From assembly GCA_963169455.1 (NCBI GenBank), contig CAUJDW010000116.1, forward strand, positions 1 to 49,580: a stretch of 49,580 nucleotides of DNA, read 5' to 3'. A program made the position numbers and the translations under genes. The notes under the pieces were generated by a model that was not told where the DNA came from, made no database searches, and was given only the letters and a program-made list of their open reading frames with translations. How positions within the stretch are numbered: the stretch's first letter is position 1; every line of letters starts with the position of its first letter. Of the stretch, positions 15,609-22,784 are shown in pieces. Origin of the DNA: Bacteroidota bacterium. Its GTDB lineage: Bacteria; Bacteroidota; Bacteroidia; Chitinophagales; Saprospiraceae.

Positions 15609-17897
15609 TCAAAAACCATACTGCACAAACAGGGCTACATTCCTTCCCGGCTCGTAGATGAGCCCGTTCACCGGCATGTTGCGATAGCCCCGGTTGAGGT
15701 GTTCGTAGTAATTTCTGTCCAGCACGTTGAGCACGGCAGCCCCGACAGACAGGCCGGGCAAGGGGCGCAGCAGGGCTTTGAAGTCGAATACGCTGAAGCC
15801 CGGGCTTTCGGATTCTCCGAAAGAAACCGAAACCCGTTCCTGGCGGGCAACGAAGCGCCCTTTGAGGTCCAGGCTGTACATTTTCCGTTCGTATTTCAGG
15901 CCCAGCGCTGCGGCGAAGGGCGGGATTTCCGCCAGGGGTTCATCCCAGTCCAGGTTCTGCGCGTAGGTATAGGCCGCCGAGCCGTAGGCCGTCAGATGGC
16001 GGGCCATTTGAAGGGAGCCTTCCAGTTCAAAGCCGGCCTGGTTTGCGGCATCGATGTTCCGGAATCGGCGGGAGAACTTCGGCTCCTGCTGCGGCATGTA
16101 CTTGCGCGGCAGCGTGCTGTCTACAGCCGCTGTGATGTAATCGGTGATGTAGGAGTAAAAAGCGGCGAGCCGCCACCTGTAGCGGCCGCTTTGCTGCCCG
16201 ATGCTCAGTTCGGCCTGGTGGTTGGCTTCCGGTTTCAGGCCGGGGTCGCCTACATACTCATAGTCATCGACGCCAATGTTGAAGTGGTTGATATAGCGTT
16301 CTTCCATGTTGGCCGTGCGGGCGCCGCGGCCCAGGGCCAGTTGAAGTTCCAACCCCTTATTCAGCCGGTAATCGGCCGAGATGTTGCCGCTGAAGTTCCA
16401 TTCCGCATCGGTGTTGAGCTCGGGGTACAACTCGGCAAAGTCGGGCGCGGGATTATTGACAGCCGCGCTCACCAGGTCGATGCGGGCGCCTGCCGTTAGG
16501 CTGAGCCGGTCGGAGATGAATTGCCGGGTTTCGGTAAAAAGGCCCAGGGTGTTGATGCGGGCATCCTGCCAGACGAGGTCTGTGAATTCCATGGGCGGGT
16601 CGATGGGCGCGCCGGTCATCATGTTGCGTTTGACGAGGCGTATCCGGTTGCCGTCGCGGCTGATGCTGCGCACGTCCAGGCCGGTGTAGAGCTGCGATTT
16701 CGGAGTAGGCAGCCAGGAGAGCTCCAGCTTGCCGCCAAGGGTCAGCGCATCGACGGTGCTGGTGGATGCCGTCGCCATGAAATTGGGCCGCAGGGTATTG
16801 CTCATGATGTGGTCAACCCTGGCGGCAAAGGCCTTGAAGGTGATGGAGTACAGGCTGGGGCTGATGTTCCTGGCCACGTAATCGGCCGACAGCACGCTGC
16901 TGTTGTCCTCATCGGTATCCATGGGCAGCCCGGCGTGCAGGATGTCGCGCCCGAAAGACTGCCGCCAGCCCAGTTGCAGGCGGTGGCCCTTGAAGGTGGC
17001 GATGCCCAGTTTGGCGGAATAGTCGTATGATTTGAAGGAAGTGGCGATCTCTTCTCCGGCGCCGTTGTCGTAATTGCCGAAATCCCGGATACCTCCGTTC
17101 AGGACGGCTTCAAACCCCTTGCCCGCGGCATTGAGGGCGATGCGGCCGAGCTTGGCGTTGCCGTTGAATTCGTAACCGCTTTCCACATTACCGCCTATGG
17201 TGAAGGATTCGGCCGGCTGGGGGCGTTTGGTGATGATGTTCAGCACCCCGCCCATGGTTTGCCCGTACCGCACGCTGAAAGGGCCGCGGATGAGTTCGAC
17301 CTTCTCTATTTCCTCGGGAATGACGTGGGTGGTGATGGGGTCCATGCGGGTGGGGCAGGCGTGCATCACCTGCAATCCGCCGTCGTACTGCACGTTGAGC
17401 TGCTCGTTGCGGAAGGAGCGGAAGACCGGGTCCATGGCGTAACCGCCTCTTTTCACCACGCCGAAGCCCGGAATATCGCGGAAGAGGTCGCCCACATCGC
17501 GGGGGCGGGCGACGCGGCTGGCAAAGTCCGGCAGAATGTCCGACTGTGCGGTGCGCTCCATATTGTTGCCCTGCACCAGTATCTCCTCGATCACGATCGG
17601 AACGGAGGCCAGGCTGATGGCCAGAGCGCCTGCTTCTTCGGCAGTTACTTCCGCCCTGAAGGTTTCATAGCCCACATGCTGCACCGAGAGCACGTAAACG
17701 GCCCGGCCGGGCGCGTCCAGTTCGAAACGGCCCTGCTCATCGGCATAAGCCGCCCGGTTGAGGCCTTCGGCCATAATGATTGCATAACTCAGGGGTTTTA
17801 AGGTTTCGGCATCCCGAACTTCTCCTTTGATGGAAAACTGGGCCAGGGCCAGGGCGGGCAATGCCCAGGCCATCAGAAAAATAATGACATTTTTCAT
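15609..17897 (-). CDS. TonB-dependent receptor with OprC/NosA-type copper-binding motifs
   Basis: The start at 17897 begins the signal peptide MKNVIIFLMAWALPALALAQ; the frame upstream is rejected. The protein has 762 residues: a carboxypeptidase-regulatory-like domain (about 22-105), a plug (about 120-250) and a 22-strand-type beta-barrel ending in Phe. The plug contains MHACPTRMDPITTHV, that is CxxxM at Cys181/Met185, and the barrel contains VDHIMSN, that is HxM at His363/Met365. These are the two copper-ligand motifs described for OprC/NosA, the outer-membrane copper receptor. Its place at the end of the nos genes on the same strand fits copper supply to NosZ. The receptor class is firm. 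Copper specificity is inferred from motifs plus context. Confidence 0.88.
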   Translation of the reverse strand: MKNVIIFLMAWALPALALAQFSIKGEVRDAETLKPLSYAIIMAEGLNRAAYADEQGRFELDAPGRAVYVLSVQHVGYETFRAEVTAEEAGALAISLASVPIVIEEILVQGNNMERTAQSDILPDFASRVARPRDVGDLFRDIPGFGVVKRGGYAMDPVFRSFRNEQLNVQYDGGLQVMHACPTRMDPITTHVIPEEIEKVELIRGPFSVRYGQTMGGVLNIITKRPQPAESFTIGGNVESGYEFNGNAKLGRIALNAAGKGFEAVLNGGIRDFGNYDNGAGEEIATSFKSYDYSAKLGIATFKGHRLQLGWRQSFGRDILHAGLPMDTDEDNSSVLSADYVARNISPSLYSITFKAFAARVDHIMSNTLRPNFMATASTSTVDALTLGGKLELSWLPTPKSQLYTGLDVRSISRDGNRIRLVKRNMMTGAPIDPPMEFTDLVWQDARINTLGLFTETRQFISDRLSLTAGARIDLVSAAVNNPAPDFAELYPELNTDAEWNFSGNISADYRLNKGLELQLALGRGARTANMEERYINHFNIGVDDYEYVGDPGLKPEANHQAELSIGQQSGRYRWRLAAFYSYITDYITAAVDSTLPRKYMPQQEPKFSRRFRNIDAANQAGFELEGSLQMARHLTAYGSAAYTYAQNLDWDEPLAEIPPFAAALGLKYERKMYSLDLKGRFVARQERVSVSFGESESPGFSVFDFKALLRPLPGLSVGAAVLNVLDRNYYEHLNRGYRNMPVNGLIYEPGRNVALFVQYGF

Positions 17898-18004
17898 GGT
17901 TTGGATGATTGTTTTGAACCAGATAAAAGGTTTGCATAGCCTCATCGCTTCAAGGCCATGGGACAGCGCAGCCACGAAACAGGGTGGCGCCATGAAGAAA
18001 AGCC

Positions 18005-18388
18005 CTACGCCCAGGGCGGGCGCAGCAGGCTGTGGGGCGGTTCAAAACGGTAGAGGAAGCTGTAGAAAAAGCGGGCCTGCCGCGGACTGAAGGCCGGTGC
18101 GGCCAACTGAATACCGGCCGAAGGCCCGATGAGTGCATGGAAGGGCAGTTGCTCCTGCGGGAGAACAGGTAAAAGGGGAATCTCCGGTTCTTCGGAGCCA
18201 CTGCCTTCCAAAACTTCCTGCAAATGGCACTTTCCCTGGCACATCAGCTCAGGGTTGTTTTTGTTTATACAGTACTGCTCCGTTATGCGCTGCCGGTTGG
18301 CGAGGTACCAGAGCCCAATCACAGCATCCCGCCCACTGGCCAGCGCCAGTGCTCCGATCAGCAGGAATGCAATGAAACGGCAGAACAT
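18005..18388 (-). CDS. Small Cys-rich membrane-anchored protein next to the copper receptor
   Basis: A 127-residue protein with an N-terminal hydrophobic helix (about residues 5-18), a conserved-looking segment RDAVIGLWYLANRQRI, and then a Cys cluster, YCINKNNPELMCQGKCHL (Cys40, Cys50, Cys54, followed by His55). The second half is Pro-rich and aromatic, ending near YSFLYRFEPPHSLL. I recall similar small proteins beside TonB receptors for metals in Bacteroidota, but no named family. The Cys/His cluster could bind copper or another thiophilic metal (inference). It lies between nosY and the receptor gene, 107 bases before the receptor start. Confidence 0.72.
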   Translation of the reverse strand: MFCRFIAFLLIGALALASGRDAVIGLWYLANRQRITEQYCINKNNPELMCQGKCHLQEVLEGSGSEEPEIPLLPVLPQEQLPFHALIGPSAGIQLAAPAFSPRQARFFYSFLYRFEPPHSLLRPPWA

Positions 18389-18664
18389 GGTGATAAAATT
18401 TTCCCCGGGCTTCCCCCCGGGCTAACAGTTAATGTTTTTCCCACATATCCACTTTCCGCAGGGGCGCCTGCGCAAAAGGAGGAGCAACGATCCTTTCCAC
18501 GCTTTCCAGCACTTCTCTTCCCCAAATTTCTTTCCCGAAAGGGGTAAAGGCGTGCTCCTCATTCTCAAGATGCGTAAACAATTCTTTGCGCGCGCTGCGC
18601 GCTTCTGCGGTTTTATGTTTTCAGGCGGGCCAAAAGCGCCTGCTTCTGAATAGCTCCTGTTGTT

Positions 18665-19468
18665 TCAAAAATCCTTCCTGGCGGCCAAACGCCTGATGCC
18701 CAGGGCCGGCAGCAGCACCCAGGCCGAGAGCACCGCCAGGGAAACAACCATGCCCGGCGCCGCGCCCAGGAACTTCTGGATGACAGCCCCGGTGTACCCC
18801 ATCAGGGCGGAAATGTCGAGCTTGAGCAGAATGAGCACCCTCGACAGGTCGATGGGGTTGAACATGGAAGCTCCAATGGCGAGGTTCTCCAGCGGGTAAT
18901 CGCTGAACAGGGACAAGGCGAGCAGGAAAATCCCGTCGTAGATGACCGCGAAGAACAGCCAAACCAGGATGGCCAGCCCAAAACCTTTGATTCGGTTCTC
19001 GTTGCGCAGGGCGATGAAAAAGGCGATAGCCGAAAAAATAAAGGACAGAAATATGCCCACGACGAGCAGCATCATGAAATTCCATATTTCCGGTGAACCG
19101 AAAATCCCGTACAGTGCAAAGGGCAGCCCTACCCCCAGCAGCAGGCTGGCGGATAAGGACAAGGCCAGGCCCAGGTACTGCCCCAGGAAGATGTGGGTGC
19201 GCCGGATGGGCTGCGAGAGCAGCAACTCGCTGAATTCCCTGGAGTTGTAGTAGTACATCACCCCGAACATGGTGGCGATGAGCGGCGCCAGCACCAGGAT
19301 GACGTTCATCAGGCTGATGATGACCTTGGAGAGCCCGCCGCTGAGCCAGAAGAGCGAAAGGGTGAACAGCAGAAAAAAGGCGGTATAGATATAGGCCCAA
19401 CGGCTGCGCATCAGGTCGAAAAAGCTGTATTTGAGAATCTTTAGCATGGCTTCAGTTTTTTTGATCAT
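18665..19468 (-). CDS. nosY: NosY, ABC transporter permease for NosZ maturation
   Basis: A 267-residue integral membrane protein of the ABC-2 type with about six helices (starting near residues 28-42, 52-75, 105-125, 135-155, 170-190 and 235-255). NosY is the membrane part of the NosDFY complex, which with NosL delivers copper to the CuZ centre of nitrous oxide reductase. Context decides the name, since it follows nosF by 40 bases. Met8 at 19447 (MLKILKYSFFDLMRSRW) is a possible alternative start. Typical NosY features include the N-terminal amphipathic segment before the first helix and the YYNSREFSELLLSQPIRR cytoplasmic loop. Confidence 0.9.
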   Translation of the reverse strand: MIKKTEAMLKILKYSFFDLMRSRWAYIYTAFFLLFTLSLFWLSGGLSKVIISLMNVILVLAPLIATMFGVMYYYNSREFSELLLSQPIRRTHIFLGQYLGLALSLSASLLLGVGLPFALYGIFGSPEIWNFMMLLVVGIFLSFIFSAIAFFIALRNENRIKGFGLAILVWLFFAVIYDGIFLLALSLFSDYPLENLAIGASMFNPIDLSRVLILLKLDISALMGYTGAVIQKFLGAAPGMVVSLAVLSAWVLLPALGIRRLAARKDF

Positions 19469-19508
19469 GGTTTTCGGAGCGGGGCGGCCCGGGAATGCCG
19501 GCTTCGGC

Positions 19509-20276
19509 CTACAGTTCGTAGCTGCGCGCCATCCGGGCAGCTTCCTGGCTGTGGCCGTTGGCGCTAAACCCCTGCTCCCCCTGCAGTATCCGGGCGATGG
19601 CCCGCTCGAGATTGTTTTCGCGATACTCCCGTTTCAGGCTGTCAACGCTGCCCCGGAAGTGGATGCGCCCTTCCAGCAGGAAGACCACTTCGTCCGCCAT
19701 TTCTTCCACGAAATTCATGATGTGGGTAGTGGCAAGCAGGAGTTTGCCCTTCGCTTTTTCTTCCAGCAGGAGGGCTTTCAGGCGGATCAGCGCCACCGGG
19801 TCGAGCCCGCTGGTCGGTTCGTCGAGGATGAGCACGGGGCTGTCATACATGAAGGCCTGCACCAGGTTGACTTTCTGGCGGGTGCCGCCGGAGAGGTTGC
19901 CCAGGCGCTTGTCGAGGAAAGGCTGCAGCCCGAACATTTCGATGAGCCGCCCCAGCGCCTGGGGTTTTTCCCCGCGAATGTCCTGGATCATGTCAAGGAG
20001 TTCGCTGACGCGCAGGTTGTCGGGAAAGCGGGCGATCTGCGGCAGGTAGTCGATCTGCCGGCGGTAATCCCAGCGCCCCCGGATGTCCTCCCCCTGAAAG
20101 CGGATCTGGCCCTTGTCGGGAATGGACATGCCGAGGATGCTCTTGATGAGGGTCGTCTTTCCGGATCCGTTCGGCCCCAGGATGGCGTAAATGCCCGGTC
20201 TGCCGAAGTCCAGTGATACGCCGCTGAGCACCTGCAGTTTGCCGAAGGATTTATGAAGGTTGTCTATGGTGATCAT
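19509..20276 (-). CDS. nosF: NosF, ABC transporter ATPase for NosZ maturation
   Basis: A 255-residue ABC ATPase with Walker A GPNGSGKTT (residues 34-42), signature LSGGTRQK, Walker B VLILDEPTSGLD and the switch His in ATTHIMNFVEE. NosF powers NosDFY, which works in copper loading of NosZ. The gene begins 6 bases after the nosD stop and precedes nosY, which is the standard order. The C-terminal 50 residues are the usual variable NosF tail. All catalytic motifs are intact. Confidence 0.95.
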   Translation of the reverse strand: MITIDNLHKSFGKLQVLSGVSLDFGRPGIYAILGPNGSGKTTLIKSILGMSIPDKGQIRFQGEDIRGRWDYRRQIDYLPQIARFPDNLRVSELLDMIQDIRGEKPQALGRLIEMFGLQPFLDKRLGNLSGGTRQKVNLVQAFMYDSPVLILDEPTSGLDPVALIRLKALLLEEKAKGKLLLATTHIMNFVEEMADEVVFLLEGRIHFRGSVDSLKREYRENNLERAIARILQGEQGFSANGHSQEAARMARSYEL

Positions 20277-20282
20277 CAGTTC

Positions 20283-21545
20283 CTATTTTTGATGTTGGGC
20301 TTTTCTGCGAAAAATAAGCGGCCGCATCAGCGGCTGTTCGTCGGCCACATTGGCCGGGGTAAACACCGGGCTGACCTTTTCGGAAAAATTGAGCAGGTCG
20401 ATGAACAGGCTGCGCAGCAGCACCATGGCCTCGGGCGTGCGGTTGACCACGTAGTTGAAGAGCTTGACCGGCCGGTACGGCACATCGCCACGGCCGTCGC
20501 GGTTGAGGTCGTAGCCGTTGTAGCTGCTCCAGTAATTGCCGTTGAAGGTGTTGGTGTTCGTGGTGCTGTTTACGGAAAGGTCGAAGGTGTTGTTGAGGAA
20601 ATTGTTGCCCTCCACCTCATTATCCAGGCAGCCGCCCGAAATTTTGACGGCCCAGCCGTTGCGCGAAAATTCGTTGTTGCGGTACTTCAGCCGGGTGGAG
20701 CCCTCGACCAGGATGCCGATAGTGTTTTCGCGGAAGGTGTTGTCGTGGATTTCCGCATCGTAAATTTCCTTCAGCAGCAGCCCGTAGGAGGCTCTGCCCC
20801 AGTTGAATTCGAAGGTGTTCTCCCACATGTTGATGCGGCGGGAGAACATGACGGCCACCCCGGCGCCGTTGCGGCGGAAGGTGTTGTGGAAGTAGTCGTC
20901 GTTGTTGGAAAACATGAAGTGCAGCCCGTAGCGGATGTTGTCCTCCGCCGTGTTGAGCCGGATGCTGCTGCTGTCGACGAACTCCAGGTAGATGCCGTCG
21001 CGGTGGCCGCGCAGGTAGTTGTCTTCTACCAGGACGTTCTTGCAGTGCCACAGGTGGATGGCGTTGCCGGAAGACATTTCATGCACGGCCTTGCCTGTGA
21101 TGTGGTTTCCGCTGATGGCGCCGTCGGAGCTTTTCTCCAGGTAGATGCCGAAAAAGGTGTTGTCCAGCCGGTTGTTCCGGATGGCGAAGCCTCTGGCTCT
21201 CCTGGCGCGAATGCCCGCGCGGTCCTCCAGATAGCTGGTGCCCACATTGCGGACATCCAGCCCTTCCACCACCACATTATTGGCGGTGATGGTCAGCACT
21301 TCCGCCTGGTTCTGGCCGTCCACGATCGGGTAGCCTTCTCCCCGCAGGGTAAGGGGTTTGTCCACCGTGATATTCCCTTCGCGGTAGGTTCCCTTTTTGA
21401 TCAGGATGACATCGCCCTCCGCCGCAGCTGCAATGGCCTGCTTAATGCTGGAAAAAGTACAGGAGGGGCAGACGGTGATGGTGCGGCCCCGGGCGGAGAA
21501 ACTGCTCAGCAGGCATAGTATGGCAATGATTGTTGTGTTACGCAT
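20283..21545 (-). CDS. nosD: NosD, periplasmic beta-helix copper-processing protein
   Basis: A 420-residue exported protein with a signal peptide (MRNTTIIAILCLLSSFSARG) and a right-handed parallel beta-helix built from repeated N-x-I/G-turn units (for example NNVVVEGLDVRNVG, NRLDNTFFGIYLEKSSDG, NVLVEDNYLRGHRDGIYLE). This is the carbohydrate-binding/CASH type of repeat typical of NosD. It opens with TITVCPSCTFSSIKQAI, where the repeats begin. NosD binds NosFY on the periplasmic side and exchanges copper with NosL. The gene is 72 bases after nosL and 6 before nosF. The length is normal for the family. Confidence 0.95.
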   Translation of the reverse strand: MRNTTIIAILCLLSSFSARGRTITVCPSCTFSSIKQAIAAAAEGDVILIKKGTYREGNITVDKPLTLRGEGYPIVDGQNQAEVLTITANNVVVEGLDVRNVGTSYLEDRAGIRARRARGFAIRNNRLDNTFFGIYLEKSSDGAISGNHITGKAVHEMSSGNAIHLWHCKNVLVEDNYLRGHRDGIYLEFVDSSSIRLNTAEDNIRYGLHFMFSNNDDYFHNTFRRNGAGVAVMFSRRINMWENTFEFNWGRASYGLLLKEIYDAEIHDNTFRENTIGILVEGSTRLKYRNNEFSRNGWAVKISGGCLDNEVEGNNFLNNTFDLSVNSTTNTNTFNGNYWSSYNGYDLNRDGRGDVPYRPVKLFNYVVNRTPEAMVLLRSLFIDLLNFSEKVSPVFTPANVADEQPLMRPLIFRRKAQHQK

Positions 21546-21617
21546 CTCGATTTAAGTTTTTGTACACTGCTTTCCCGGCCAGGCCGGGATGGCAGTGTAC
21601 CGCTCGCTATTCATCCC

Positions 21618-22058
21618 TCATTCCCGCGCCAGGTGCTGCCGAAGCGCCTCCCAGCCGAACACTTCCCCGCCTTTTTCGGCCTGGAAGGCCTGCGCCCGCT
21701 CCATATCGGAGAAAGCGGACAGGAAGGCGCCCATGGGGCTGGGTATTTCCGGGCTGATGAGGAAAGCGCTGCTTTCGGCCGGTATCAGGGCGCCAGGTTG
21801 TTCGTAATCGTTGGCCAGCAGATGGGCATATTCCTGGCCGGGCTGCTCTGCCATGTAGTGCACCAGGCACTCGATCGCGTCGAATTTGAACACCTTGCCT
21901 TTGGCGGTAACGGCCTCTGCGGCGTGTTGCCGGTCGACGATGGACATTTTGCAATAGTGGCACATGTCCATTCCGTACTCGATAGGCTTAGGCTTGGGCG
22001 CGCAACTGCTCACGAGCGCCAACACCATCATTGCCGCCGGCAATAACAAGCTTCTCAT
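21618..22058 (-). CDS. nosL: NosL, lipoprotein copper chaperone
   Basis: A 146-residue lipoprotein with signal and lipobox ALVSSC (Cys19), then the NosL copper site region GMDMCHYCKMSI, which holds the Cys/Met ligands. The following VTAKGKVFKFDAIECLVHYM is also typical of the family. NosL binds Cu(I) and hands it to NosD during assembly of CuZ. Unusually, its first 71 bases overlap the end of the preceding gene in another reading frame, so the signal peptide and lipobox are encoded within the neighbour's cytoplasmic tail. This suggests translational coupling between the two. Confidence 0.94.
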   Translation of the reverse strand: MRSLLLPAAMMVLALVSSCAPKPKPIEYGMDMCHYCKMSIVDRQHAAEAVTAKGKVFKFDAIECLVHYMAEQPGQEYAHLLANDYEQPGALIPAESSAFLISPEIPSPMGAFLSAFSDMERAQAFQAEKGGEVFGWEALRQHLARE

Positions 22059-22632
22059 TTTTGTCCATTTTTGATTTCAGCCACCAGGCAGCCAGCGCCA
22101 GTATTACGCCCAGGCCGGCCAGGTATCCGCCGGTATGCGGAAAGGATTTGGCAATAAAATTCAGGATCACTTTGGTGCCGATCAGCGGGGGCTGAAAGGA
22201 AGCGCCCGGTATCTTGATCGGGGCGGTAGGGCTGAGGTTGTGGCCGTAGTCGTACTCCCACAGGTAAAAATCGTAGACGCCCAGGGCCGCCAGCACCATG
22301 AAAACAATCGCCCAGCCCAGGAAAAGCTGCCGCTTGTTGATCAAAGCGGCGATCAGCCCCAGCGCTACCAGCACCAATACCACCGTGGGGAAATAGCGAA
22401 GCTCGGGAATGGAATCGGGCTCGATGAATTTCATGCCTACGTAGTGGTTCAGGATGTTGATGTTCTGAAGGGTGCCCGGGCTGTCCCCACCCAGCTTGTT
22501 GATCCAGATGTACATCGTCACCCCATCGGGGTACTGTGGGGCGAACAGGGTGATGCGCCACATGGGGAAAACAAACAGTGTAAGGAGTAATAGAGCGCCA
22601 ATAGCCATAAGCAGGCGCGGCAGGAATTTCAT
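21988..22632 (-). CDS. Four-helix membrane protein of the nos cluster
   Basis: Start 22632 (MKFLPRLLMAIGALLLL) is chosen over 22668 because it begins directly at the first helix. The 214-residue protein has four predicted helices: about 6-26, 102-122, 128-150 and 182-202. Between helices 1 and 2 is a large periplasmic loop (FPMWRITLFAPQYPDGVTMYIWI and on to NHYVGMKFIEP) with conserved-looking His, Met and aromatic residues. Such a protein, without a gene name known to me, accompanies nosZ and nosL in nos clusters of Bacteroidota. A role in copper handling or quinol/cytochrome contact is possible but unproven. Its last 71 bases overlap nosL. Confidence 0.78.
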   Translation of the reverse strand: MKFLPRLLMAIGALLLLTLFVFPMWRITLFAPQYPDGVTMYIWINKLGGDSPGTLQNINILNHYVGMKFIEPDSIPELRYFPTVVLVLVALGLIAALINKRQLFLGWAIVFMVLAALGVYDFYLWEYDYGHNLSPTAPIKIPGASFQPPLIGTKVILNFIAKSFPHTGGYLAGLGVILALAAWWLKSKMDKNEKLVIAGGNDGVGAREQLRAQA

Positions 22633-22701
22633 GTTGTATTTTTTAGGGTGGAAGAGGGGGGATAGCACCCGGTTTTTTTGCTTTCCCCGGGGGCGGGGAG
22701 C

Positions 22702-22719
22702 CGCAGCCCAACGGCTGCG
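22702..22719 (-). terminator. Hairpin between nosZ and the downstream nos genes
   Basis: CGCAGCC (22702-22708), loop CAAC and GGCTGCG (22713-22719) form a perfect 7-bp stem in the 152-base gap after nosZ. It may attenuate transcription into the downstream genes or stabilise the nosZ mRNA end; there is no T-run on the minus strand to make it a strong terminator. Confidence 0.45.
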
Positions 22720-22784
22720 ATCCGTCCGTGTACTATCCCCTGTTCTTCACACCTGTTTACGCAATTCGATTACCGTTTTAAAGC

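Noticed and set aside
20253-21518. Plus-strand ORF of 421 codons opposite nosD
   Set aside because: nosD is certain from its family and context; the opposite frame is a Val/Ala/Gly-rich shadow.
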